Position numbers and translations under genes: made by a program. Under the pieces are notes generated by a model. That model was not told the origin of the DNA. It was given only the letters and a program-made list of their open reading frames with translations, and made no database searches. From the NCBI RefSeq assembly GCF_023824315.1, contig NZ_CP098732.1, positions 2,046,001 to 2,110,000 of the forward strand: a stretch of 64,000 bases of DNA. The letters run 5' to 3'. Below are positions 20,284 through 28,210 of the stretch, in pieces (the first letter of the stretch is position 1; every line of letters starts with the position of its first letter). The DNA is from Acinetobacter tibetensis (GTDB lineage: Bacteria; Pseudomonadota; Gammaproteobacteria; Pseudomonadales; Moraxellaceae).

Positions 20284-20325
20284 GAACTCCTCGTTTTAGG
20301 ATCTAAAACGGAGTTCATTTATTTT
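20284..20325 (+). terminator. Terminator-like hairpin inside the fis leader
   Basis: A long inverted repeat, GAACTCC then GTTTTA / TAAAAC then GAGTTC, is followed by a T-rich tract (ATTTATTTTTT). It lies about 60 bp before the fis ATG. It could be an attenuator, or the end of a short RNA starting near 20088. Confidence 0.65.
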
Positions 20326-20387
20326 TTATAGACAACATTAATATATCGCTTTACCCAAGTGGTATCTGATTTTTCGGATTAATTCGC

Positions 20388-20657
20388 ATGAATAGCAAAT
20401 CTCCTATTTTTACTGCACAATCTGATGTTGCTCTACGTATTCACGTAGATCGCGCAGTTCGCCATTACTTTGCTCAATTGCAAGGCGAGCAACCTTCTCA
20501 GGTCTATGACATGGTGCTAGCAGAAATGGAGAAACCTCTTTTATCTGTAGTTCTTGAGTATACGCGTGGTAATCAAACACGTGCTGCCGAGATTCTTGGA
20601 CTGAACCGTGGCACTTTACGTAAAAAGTTGAAAGCTCACGGTTTAATGAGTGAATAA
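20388..20657 (+). CDS. fis: Fis-family nucleoid/DNA-binding protein
   Basis: An 89-residue protein with the Fis C-terminal helix-turn-helix ([24 protein letters not shown], described in two parts: helix 1 QTRAAEILG, recognition helix [13 protein letters not shown]). The N-terminal half forms the dimer region, with LYS/PLL-type helices ([20 protein letters not shown]). Slightly shorter than E. coli Fis (98). It sits between the prmA unit and purH, with a long 5' leader and its own terminator. Confidence 0.92.
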   Translation: MNSKSPIFTAQSDVALRIHVDRAVRHYFAQLQGEQPSQVYDMVLAEMEKPLLSVVLEYTRGNQTRAAEILGLNRGTLRKKLKAHGLMSE

Positions 20658-20662
20658 ATGAT

Positions 20663-20695
20663 AAAATGCTTGCGGCTTCCGCGGGCATTTTTTTT
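20663..20695 (+). terminator. Terminator after fis
   Basis: ATGC-TT-GCGG / CGC-GG-GCAT hairpin with a CTTC loop, followed by T8. Confidence 0.85.
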
Positions 20696-20747
20696 ACCTG
20701 CTATTTTTAGCTTTTTGTTTTAATCCTTGATAACTGTGACGAAGATC

Positions 20748-22322
20748 ATGACCATTAAACGCGCATTAATCTCTGTTTCCGATAAAACTGGTATTGTTGA
20801 GTTCGCTCAAAACCTTTCTGCTCTAGGGGTAGAAATTTTATCAACTGGCGGTACATATAAGTTGCTTAAAGACAACAACATCGCAGTTGTAGAAGTTTCA
20901 GAGCACACAGGTTTCCCAGAAATGATGGATGGTCGTGTAAAAACTTTACACCCAAAAATTCATGGCGGTATTTTAGCTCGTCGTGGTTTAGACGAAGCAG
21001 TAATGGCTGAACACAACATCGATGCAATTGACTTGGTGGTTGTAAACCTTTATCCATTCGCTGCAACAGTCGCTAAACCAAACTGTTCACTTGCAGATGC
21101 GATTGAAAATATCGACATCGGTGGCCCAACAATGGTTCGTGCTGCTGCGAAAAACCATGCCTCTGTAGGTATTGTGGTTAATGCTACAGACTATGACACT
21201 GTTGTTGCTGAGCTTAAAGCAAATGGCGCTTTGTCTTATGAAACTCGTTTTGACTTAGCCGTTAAAGCATTTGAACATACAGCACAATATGACGGCATGA
21301 TTGCTTCTTATCTAGGCGCTCGCGTTGGTAAAGAAGAAGGTCAAGCAGACAAGTTTGCACGTACTTTCAATACACAATTAAATAAAGTTCAAGACTTGCG
21401 TTATGGTGAAAACCCACACCAGTCAGCAGCATTCTATGTAGAAAGCACAGCAACTGAAGCCTCTGTTTCAACTGCGAAACAGCTTCAAGGTAAAGAGCTT
21501 TCTTACAACAATATTGCAGATACAGATGCCGCACTTGAATGTGTGAAATCATTTGCAAAACCAGCTTGCGTCATCGTTAAACATGCGAACCCTTGTGGTG
21601 TTGCTGTGTCTTTAGATGGTATTCAAGCAGCATATGACTTGGCTTATGCAACAGACCCTGAATCAGCGTTCGGTGGCATCATTGCATTCAACCGTGAATT
21701 AGACGTTGCAACAGCACAAGCGATTGTTGACCGTCAATTCGTGGAAGTGATCATTGCGCCAAGCATCGCTGAAGGCGTACTTGAAGTAACAGGCGCGAAA
21801 AAGAATGTTCGTGTTCTCGTTTGCGGTGAATTACCAGCAATTGACGAACGTGCTCCACAGTTGGACTACAAACGTGTAAACGGCGGTTTATTGGTTCAAG
21901 AGCAAGACTTAGGCATGATCACTAAAGATGACCTTAAAGTCGTAACTAAGCGTGCCCCTACTGAACAAGAAATTGACGACCTAATTTTTGCATGGAAAGT
22001 TGCAAAATATGTGAAGTCGAATGCGATTGTTTATGCGAAAAATCGCCAAACAATTGGTGTGGGCGCAGGTCAAATGAGCCGCGTGAACTCAGCACGTATT
22101 GCAGCAATTAAAGCTGAACATGCTGGCTTAGTGGTTGAAGGTGCTGTAATGGCGTCTGATGCATTCTTCCCATTCCGTGATGGTATTGATAATGCAGCGA
22201 AAGCAGGCATTAAATGTATTATTCAACCGGGCGGTTCTATGCGTGATGAAGAAACGATTGCTGCTGCTGATGAAGCGGGTATTGCCATGGTCTTCACAGG
22301 TATGCGTCATTTCCGTCATTAA
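20748..22322 (+). CDS. purH: Bifunctional AICAR formyltransferase/IMP cyclohydrolase
   Basis: A 524-residue bifunctional enzyme for the last two steps of IMP synthesis. The N-terminal cyclohydrolase domain (about residues 1-200) has [31 protein letters not shown] and [16 protein letters not shown]. The C-terminal formyltransferase domain has the catalytic KHANPCGVA and the closing [15 protein letters not shown] and [12 protein letters not shown]. The start [10 protein letters not shown] at 20748 is preferred over the in-frame GTG/ATA region at 20727. It is followed by an intergenic repeat and purD. Confidence 0.97.
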   Translation: MTIKRALISVSDKTGIVEFAQNLSALGVEILSTGGTYKLLKDNNIAVVEVSEHTGFPEMMDGRVKTLHPKIHGGILARRGLDEAVMAEHNIDAIDLVVVNLYPFAATVAKPNCSLADAIENIDIGGPTMVRAAAKNHASVGIVVNATDYDTVVAELKANGALSYETRFDLAVKAFEHTAQYDGMIASYLGARVGKEEGQADKFARTFNTQLNKVQDLRYGENPHQSAAFYVESTATEASVSTAKQLQGKELSYNNIADTDAALECVKSFAKPACVIVKHANPCGVAVSLDGIQAAYDLAYATDPESAFGGIIAFNRELDVATAQAIVDRQFVEVIIAPSIAEGVLEVTGAKKNVRVLVCGELPAIDERAPQLDYKRVNGGLLVQEQDLGMITKDDLKVVTKRAPTEQEIDDLIFAWKVAKYVKSNAIVYAKNRQTIGVGAGQMSRVNSARIAAIKAEHAGLVVEGAVMASDAFFPFRDGIDNAAKAGIKCIIQPGGSMRDEETIAAADEAGIAMVFTGMRHFRH

Positions 22323-22341
22323 TTTACAATAATTCATATTC

Positions 22342-22450
22342 AAAAATCCCCCTAAATCCCCCTTTAAAAAGGGGGACTTGTCATGAATTAAAGGGCTCTT
22401 TAAATTCGTGATGCCCCTCCCTTTTCAAAGGGAGGCTGGGAGGGATTAAA
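22342..22450. repeat. Dispersed palindromic intergenic repeat, copy 2 (purH-purD)
   Basis: The block starts AAAAATCCCCCTAAATCCCCC, has inner CCCTTT / AAAGGG inverted segments, and ends GGGAGGGATTAA. It has the same ends and general layout as 5515-5630 read on the other strand. It occupies nearly the whole purH-purD gap. Confidence 0.75.
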
Positions 22451-22464
22451 AAAAGGATAGTAAG

Positions 22465-23748
22465 ATGAACATTTTAGTTTTGGGTAGTGGCGGTCGTGAA
22501 CATGCTTTGTCATGGAAAATCGCTCAAGATGAAAAAGTAGCTAAGGTATTTGTTGCGCCTGGTAATGCAGGAACTGCAACTGAAGATAAATGTGAAAACG
22601 TTGCATTAGACATTCAAAATAATCCTGCAATTATTGAATTTGCTCAAAATAATGCAGTTGATTTAATTGTGGTCGGTCCAGAAGCTCCACTTGTAAATGG
22701 TGTAGTTGATGCATGTCGTGAAGCAGGTCTTAAAATTTGGGGACCAACTCAATTTGCTGCACAGCTAGAAGGCTCAAAAGCTTTCGCGAAACACTTTTTA
22801 AAACGTCATAATATTCCAACTGCGTTTTATGATGTATTCACAGAAGTCGATGCTGCCAAAGCTTATGTAACAGAACATGGTGCTCCTATCGTCATTAAAG
22901 CCGATGGTCTTGCTGCGGGTAAAGGCGTAATTGTTGCAATGACCAACGATGAAGCTTTTGCAGCGATTGATGACATGTTAGCTGGAAACAAATTTGGTGA
23001 TGCTGGTTCTCGTGTTGTTGTTGAACAATTCCTTGCAGGTGAAGAAGCCTCTTTCATTTGTATGATTGATGGTGACAACATCCTTCCTATGGCAACTTCT
23101 CAAGATCATAAGCGCATCTTTGAAGGTGACCAAGGTCCAAACACGGGTGGTATGGGTGCATACTCTCCTGCCCCAGTGGTTACTCCTGAAGTCTTTGATC
23201 GCGTCATGGCTGAAATTATGCGTCCAACTGTGGAAGGCATGAAAAAAGATGGTCATGTTTACACTGGCTTCTTATATGCAGGCCTTATGATTGATGGGCA
23301 AGGTCAACCACGTGTAATCGAATTTAACTGCCGTTTTGGTGACCCTGAAACACAACCGATTATGATGCGTTTAAAATCTTCACTGGTCGATTTGGTTGAA
23401 GCTGGTATTGCAGGCAATCTCCCAGCAGAAGCGGAATGGGATGAACGCAAATCAATTGGTATTGTACTTGCAGCAGAAGGTTACCCAGAAACCGTTCGTA
23501 AAGGTGACGTGATTTCTGGTCTTGGTCAATCGCCAGAAAACACTAAAATCTTCCATGCAGGCACAGCAATGAGCGCTGACGGTCACATCTTGACTGCGGG
23601 TGGTCGTGTTTTATGTGTCACAGCGCTTGGTGATACCGTACTTGAAGCGCAAGTCAATGCTTTAGAAGTTTGTGGTCAAGTGACATTTACGGGTATGCAA
23701 TATCGTACAGATATTGGTTATCGTGCTATTGCACGTGAAAATGCATAA
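22465..23748 (+). CDS. purD: Phosphoribosylamine-glycine ligase
   Basis: A 427-residue ATP-grasp enzyme that makes glycinamide ribonucleotide in purine synthesis. Family marks: the N-terminal MNILVLGSGGREHALSWKI, the ATP-grasp P-loop-like IKADGLAAGKGVIVA, DHKRIFEGDQGPNTGGMGAY, and EFNCRFGDPETQ for metal binding. Full length. The start is an ATG with an AAGGATAGTAAG ribosome site. A terminator follows at 23770. Confidence 0.97.
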   Translation: MNILVLGSGGREHALSWKIAQDEKVAKVFVAPGNAGTATEDKCENVALDIQNNPAIIEFAQNNAVDLIVVGPEAPLVNGVVDACREAGLKIWGPTQFAAQLEGSKAFAKHFLKRHNIPTAFYDVFTEVDAAKAYVTEHGAPIVIKADGLAAGKGVIVAMTNDEAFAAIDDMLAGNKFGDAGSRVVVEQFLAGEEASFICMIDGDNILPMATSQDHKRIFEGDQGPNTGGMGAYSPAPVVTPEVFDRVMAEIMRPTVEGMKKDGHVYTGFLYAGLMIDGQGQPRVIEFNCRFGDPETQPIMMRLKSSLVDLVEAGIAGNLPAEAEWDERKSIGIVLAAEGYPETVRKGDVISGLGQSPENTKIFHAGTAMSADGHILTAGGRVLCVTALGDTVLEAQVNALEVCGQVTFTGMQYRTDIGYRAIARENA

Positions 23749-23769
23749 CTCGCATTTATACAGTAGTAG

Positions 23770-23798
23770 AAAAACCCGCTAATTTTGCGGGTTTTTTT
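23770..23798 (+). terminator. Terminator after purD
   Basis: AAAAACCCGC / GCGGGTTTTTTT hairpin with a TAATTTT loop. Confidence 0.95.
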
Positions 23799-23911
23799 AA
23801 TTTTATCATTACCTAGAAAGACTGTAACTGAAGCAAAAACATCATTCTTCATGCTTCATTTAGCATTTTCAGCTCTTTTTTAACACCTAGCTCAGAGGAT
23901 CGTGATATTGA

Positions 23912-24112
23912 TTACGAACTTGAAACTTCAATTTCAAGCTCCCGTGGTGACATTCCAAACCATTTTTTACAAACGCGACTTAAATATCACTTTAGATTTC
24001 TTACATCAAGCAATTCATGACTTTAGCTGAACGCCACGACTTAAACTTTAGTCTTATATATAAGAAACTAGGTTACCCAGACTCATCACAAATATTCCAA
24101 GCAGTCATTTAA
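23912..24112. pseudogene. Scrambled remnants of AraC-type helix-turn-helix gene(s)
   Basis: Two fragments look like the AraC C-terminal domain but lie on opposite strands. On the minus strand, upstream of the TAA at 23912-23914, the frame reads LSRVCKKWFGMSPRELEIE, the second AraC helix-turn-helix and its tail; it is interrupted upstream by a frameshift. On the plus strand, 24017-24112 reads MTLAERHDLNFSLIYKKLGY followed by PDSSQIFQAVI and a stop, which resembles the LGYSDSSxFxRAFK segment. In an intact gene the second fragment would precede the first on the same strand, so inversion plus decay is inferred. Confidence 0.45.
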
Positions 24113-24643
24113 ATTTATAAAAAAACTCAATAATTTCATATTATTAAAACAATTAAACACATTCAATTTTCATTAATTATTCATTTTTCGTATGTCTATT
24201 GGATAAAATCTTATAAAGCATAATATTTCAGCACAATTAATAAATCCAACAGATTAATTTAAAACAATATATTGTTTTTATTATTATTTTATCTAAAACC
24301 CACATTTTCTTTTGCGACTAAACAGATAAACATTGCATTCTTATTCACTATATCGAATATAGTTTTATTGTTATCATAGCGTAACTTTTTAAGACTTCAA
24401 AAGCTGTTTCGACAGTAATACGATGTGATTTCAATATCATAACGTGAAAATTTTGAATTTCTTAATACGAAATTATTTTGGTCTTGTTGGGATGAAGCGA
24501 ACTTTTAGCTCGGTATATAGCTAGAAAATCGCAAAGTACCGAATTTTTATCAGACAACTTCATTCATCGTGAGCATCGGATATTTATTTAGCATGTCTTT
24601 ATAATGTGAAACGATGAAATGATGTCTGTACTAGGAAATATTC
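24113..24643. other. AT-rich non-coding gap before metQ
   Basis: No supported ORF. The last part should hold the metQ promoter; a TATAAT lies at 24600-24605, about 40 bp before the start, without a good -35 box. I see no riboswitch fold that I could name. Confidence 0.55.
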
Positions 24644-25519
24644 ATGAAAAAGCTATTTAGCGTTTTATTGAGTGCATCTGTGTTAACACTCAGTGCCTGC
24701 AGCAAACAGGAAGCTCCTGCTACTGAAACCAAAACTGATGCGGCAACAACTACAGAACAAACCGTAGTCATGGCTTCAACTGGCTCTGACGCTGATATCT
24801 GGCGTTTTATTGCAACCCTTCCTGAAACGAAACAAGCAGGCATTAAGCTTGAAGTGAAAAACTTTACTGACTACGTGGCAATGAACACTGCTGTAGCCAA
24901 TAAAGAAATCGACATTAACGCATTCCAATCTTACGCTTACCTTGTTGCCTTCAATGCCAACAATAAAGATAAAATTGCGCCAGTTTCTACGACTTACCTT
25001 GAGCCTATGGGTATTTATTCAAGCAAAGTGAAAAAGCTTGATGAATTCCAGACTGGTGCAACCATTGCCATTCCTAATGATGGTGCTAACGAATCACGCG
25101 CATTGTTATTGCTTCAATCTGCTGGCTTAGTAAAATTAAAAGCTGGTTTTGATGATGTAAAAGGTACACCTGCTGACATCGTTGAAAACAACAAGAAAAT
25201 CGTCATCAAACCAATTCAAATGGCTACTGCTGTTCGTGTTAAAGACGAAGTAGATGCAATTGTATTGGGCAACACCTTGGCTATGGAAGGTGGTTTAAAT
25301 GTATTGAAAGATGCTATTTACTATGAGCCAGTTGATCAAACCACGAAGATGAATGTCAACATTTTAGCGGTTGCAGAATCACGTAAAGATGACCCTGTAT
25401 TGAAAAAAGTGGGTGAGCTTTACCACACCAAAGCTGTAGAACAATATGTTCAAGAACACTTTGGCGGTACTAAAATTGATGTAAACAAACCTGTTAGCTA
25501 TCTTACCGAAAGCAAATAG
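24644..25519 (+). CDS. metQ: Methionine ABC transporter substrate-binding lipoprotein
   Basis: A 291-residue NlpA/MetQ-type binding protein. The signal peptide ends in the lipobox LSAC (Cys near residue 19), followed by a Thr/Ala/Glu linker. The core contains LKLEVKNF-type start strands (IKLEVKNFTDYVAMNTAV), DINAFQSYAYL and IAIPNDGANESRALLLLQ, the NlpA family signatures. It delivers D- or L-methionine to MetNI. It comes first in the cluster and is separated from metN by a strong terminator. Confidence 0.93.
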   Translation: MKKLFSVLLSASVLTLSACSKQEAPATETKTDAATTTEQTVVMASTGSDADIWRFIATLPETKQAGIKLEVKNFTDYVAMNTAVANKEIDINAFQSYAYLVAFNANNKDKIAPVSTTYLEPMGIYSSKVKKLDEFQTGATIAIPNDGANESRALLLLQSAGLVKLKAGFDDVKGTPADIVENNKKIVIKPIQMATAVRVKDEVDAIVLGNTLAMEGGLNVLKDAIYYEPVDQTTKMNVNILAVAESRKDDPVLKKVGELYHTKAVEQYVQEHFGGTKIDVNKPVSYLTESK

Positions 25520-25538
25520 TAATATAATGCTGCAAACA

Positions 25539-25567
25539 AAACAGGCAAAGTGACTTTGCCTGTTTTT
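25539..25567 (+). terminator. Terminator between metQ and metN
   Basis: AACAGGCAAAG / CTTTGCCTGTT stem with a TGA loop and a T6 tail. It sits inside the met transporter cluster, so only part of the transcripts should reach metNI. Confidence 0.93.
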
Positions 25568-25591
25568 TCATTTTGTACAGTTTTTGACGCT

Positions 25592-26617
25592 ATGATTGAA
25601 TTTAAAGACATTTCAAAACACTACGAGCTCAAAGGTCAAACCATACGTGCTCTGGATAACATTAACCTGACTATTCCAGATGGCAGTATTTTTGGCATTA
25701 TTGGCTATAGTGGTGCAGGTAAAAGTACCTTAATCCGTCTGATTAATTTGCTTGAACGTCCTACGCAAGGTCAGGTCATTATTCGTGACACCGACTTTAC
25801 AGCCTTGGATGCACGTTCATTACGTCAAGAACGTGCAAATATCGGTATGATTTTTCAGCACTTCAATTTACTGCAAACCAAAACGGTGGCAGCCAATATT
25901 GAAATGCCATTGAAGCTTTTAGGCTTTTCCAAAGCGGAAAGAGAAAAACGCCTGAATGAACTACTCGAATTTATCGATCTGAAGCATAAAAAAGATGCTT
26001 ATCCCGATGAACTTTCTGGTGGTCAAAAGCAACGTGTTGGTATTGCACGTGCGTTGGCGAATCATCCAAAAATCTTACTTTGCGATGAAGCAACTTCAGC
26101 ACTTGATCCTCAAACCACAAAATCAGTTTTAGCATTGTTAAAAAAGATTAATCAGGAACAAGGCATTACCATTGTGATGGTGACGCATGAAATGGACGTG
26201 ATTGAATCAGTTTGTGACTATGTGGCAGTGATGGAACAAGGCAAAGTGATTGAAACAGGGCCTACCCTTGAAATTTTCAGTCAGCCGCAACATCCAACGA
26301 CCAAGAACTTCATTCAAACTGTGTTACAGCAGCAATTGCCGATCAATATTCTTAATAATTTAGAGAATCAAAATCAGCACAGTATTTATAGCTTGCAATT
26401 CTTAGGCACTTCCGCTCAAGAAACTGTGGTTCAAGCTGCAATTAAACAATTTGATATTAGTTTGAATATCTTATTTGCCAACATGACCGAAATTAATGGT
26501 TCGGTAATTGGGCAGATGTTTATTCAGTTATTGGGCGATCCAGACATCATTCAAGAGACAATTGCATTCTTTGAGCAACATGGTGTGAAAGTTGAACAAT
26601 CTGGAGTCTGCGAATGA
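25592..26617 (+). CDS. metN: Methionine ABC transporter ATP-binding protein
   Basis: A 341-residue ABC ATPase. Walker A is GYSGAGKST (about residues 38-46), the signature is LSGGQKQRVGIARAL, Walker B is ILLCDEATSALDP, and the switch His is in VMVTHEMDVI. After about residue 250 there is the C-terminal NIL/ACT-like regulatory domain seen in MetN, which senses methionine in the family. The start MIEFKDISKHY at 25592 is chosen because upstream codons run through the terminator. Its stop overlaps metI by 4 bp. Confidence 0.94.
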   Translation: MIEFKDISKHYELKGQTIRALDNINLTIPDGSIFGIIGYSGAGKSTLIRLINLLERPTQGQVIIRDTDFTALDARSLRQERANIGMIFQHFNLLQTKTVAANIEMPLKLLGFSKAEREKRLNELLEFIDLKHKKDAYPDELSGGQKQRVGIARALANHPKILLCDEATSALDPQTTKSVLALLKKINQEQGITIVMVTHEMDVIESVCDYVAVMEQGKVIETGPTLEIFSQPQHPTTKNFIQTVLQQQLPINILNNLENQNQHSIYSLQFLGTSAQETVVQAAIKQFDISLNILFANMTEINGSVIGQMFIQLLGDPDIIQETIAFFEQHGVKVEQSGVCE

Positions 26618-27309
26618 GAGATTTAATCGTACAATGGCTGACAGACCTTACGGCACCATTTTGGCATAGTTCACTCAGTATTGACCAATTTGTCACGGCT
26701 ATGCAGGAAACGTTTCACATGGTGTTTTTTGCTATGCTGTTTGGTTCAATTTGGGGTTTTATTCAAGCCATTGCCTTATTAGTGACGCGTCCAAATGGTA
26801 TTTTACCAAATCGTGTGGTTTATCATGTATTAAACCCGATTGTGAATGCCTTACGTTCATTACCATTTATTATTTTACTCATTGCAGTCATTCCACTGAC
26901 TAAAGTACTTGTGGGGACTTCTATTGGTACGTGGGCAGCCATTGTTCCACTCACCATTTATGTAGGGCCTTATATTGGTCGTCTGATTGAAACTTCACTC
27001 CTAGAAGTCAATGAAGGGATTATTGAATCCGCTCAAGCAATGGGTGCGAGTCCTTGGCAAATCATTTTCAAATTTATTGTACCTGAAGCGCGCAGTTCGC
27101 TTATTTTGAACTTAACGACTGCCACCATTAGCCTGATTGGTGCCACTGCGATGGCGGGTGCTGTAGGTGCTGGTGGTATTGGTGACCTTGCTATTTCTTA
27201 TGGTTACCAACGTTTTGACACCAGTGTGGTCATCCTCACAGTAATTGTTCTACTGATTTTAGTACAGTTAGTACAAAGCTTTGGTGACTGGTTGTCTCGT
27301 TTAAGATAA
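26614..27309 (+). CDS. metI: Methionine ABC transporter permease
   Basis: A 231-residue permease with five to six membrane segments. The BPD-type EAA loop is ESAQAMGASPWQIIFKFIVPEA (EAxAMGASxxxI) near residue 145. The N-terminal QFVTAMQETFHMVFFAMLFG and the C-terminal GAGGIGDLAISYGYQRF are MetI-like. The ATG overlaps the metN stop (ATGA), so translation is coupled. A terminator follows at 27322. Confidence 0.93.
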   Translation: MRDLIVQWLTDLTAPFWHSSLSIDQFVTAMQETFHMVFFAMLFGSIWGFIQAIALLVTRPNGILPNRVVYHVLNPIVNALRSLPFIILLIAVIPLTKVLVGTSIGTWAAIVPLTIYVGPYIGRLIETSLLEVNEGIIESAQAMGASPWQIIFKFIVPEARSSLILNLTTATISLIGATAMAGAVGAGGIGDLAISYGYQRFDTSVVILTVIVLLILVQLVQSFGDWLSRLR

Positions 27310-27321
27310 AACAGATCTTTT

Positions 27322-27347
27322 AAAGCTCCCTAAGTGGGAGCTTTTTT
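27322..27347 (+). terminator. Terminator after metI
   Basis: AAAGCTCCC / GGGAGCTTT hairpin with a TAAGT loop and a T6 tail. Confidence 0.93.
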
Positions 27348-27400
27348 CGAATCCGAAATTTATATAATCAGCATAACAACAAACAAAGCCCAACTTAATC

Positions 27401-28015
27401 ATGAAAATAAAGACGATATTAATGAGCCTTTGTGTGCTTTCGACAGCCAGCTATGCAAATACTATTTCTTATAATTATGTCACTAGTGTCAAAGTCAATC
27501 AGATTGAACTGAATGCTGCGGTATCAGCAGATCAAGTCAACAAATTGATCAAAACTGGGAAGACTAAAACCCATAAAGTCTATTCAGAATGTACTGGGAA
27601 CTATGAATACAGTTTAAATCCCTCACCCAATAAAACACTAAAATTTGAAATCTTCACTGAAGATAATCCCAAAATCAAAGATGAACAATTTTATCAAAAT
27701 AAATCCAGTTTCAAACAATTAGGGCAAACCCAAGGTCGTATCTGAATGACTTGGAACAATACCAAAGACATGTCTGAAAATATTTTTGTACAAAACATCC
27801 ATATCTCACCGCAATATTCATTACAGCAATTTAAACAAGATTTTAAACACAGTGCTCGCAGCATCAATCCGTCAGGAGAAGCACAAGTCCTGATATTAGA
27901 AAACAATCAAGTCAAAGCGTATTTGAATCATCCTCAAGAGTTCAGTCCACCCTACACAGCTTATCTCAACTTTCAGTTTAAGAACGGAAAACTAGCGCAA
28001 TTCGCCATTCAGTAA
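27401..28015 (+). pseudogene. Secreted protein of unknown function, split by an in-frame TGA
   Basis: A frame of 114 codons with a signal peptide (MKIKTILMSLCVLSTASYA) ends at a TGA at 27743-27745. The very next codon is ATG and the same frame runs on for 89 more residues (MTWNNTKDMSENIFVQNIHI and so on) to 28015. The second half has no ribosome site of its own and no signal peptide. The simplest reading is one periplasmic protein of about 203 residues with a recent nonsense mutation (CGA or TGG to TGA). No known domain recognised. Confidence 0.65.
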
Positions 28016-28210
28016 GCGCTTGGTTGTTAAGTCTATCCACCCATTTCTTAAATCTGCCTATGAAATGGATTCTAAATTTTGGATGCGACAAAATAAAACA
28101 AGCCTGCAAAGGCTTTCAAGCTACTAAATCTTAACCAATTCATTTCAATTAAACTCAGATTAAGCGCATAGCGTGCTAAACTATTGAGTGGTTTTTGCAG
28201 GAACTCATTT

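Noticed and set aside
24113..24643. SAM-type riboswitch before metQ
   Set aside because: I searched for paired stems with the conserved core and saw none; a covariance-model scan (Infernal) would be decisive.
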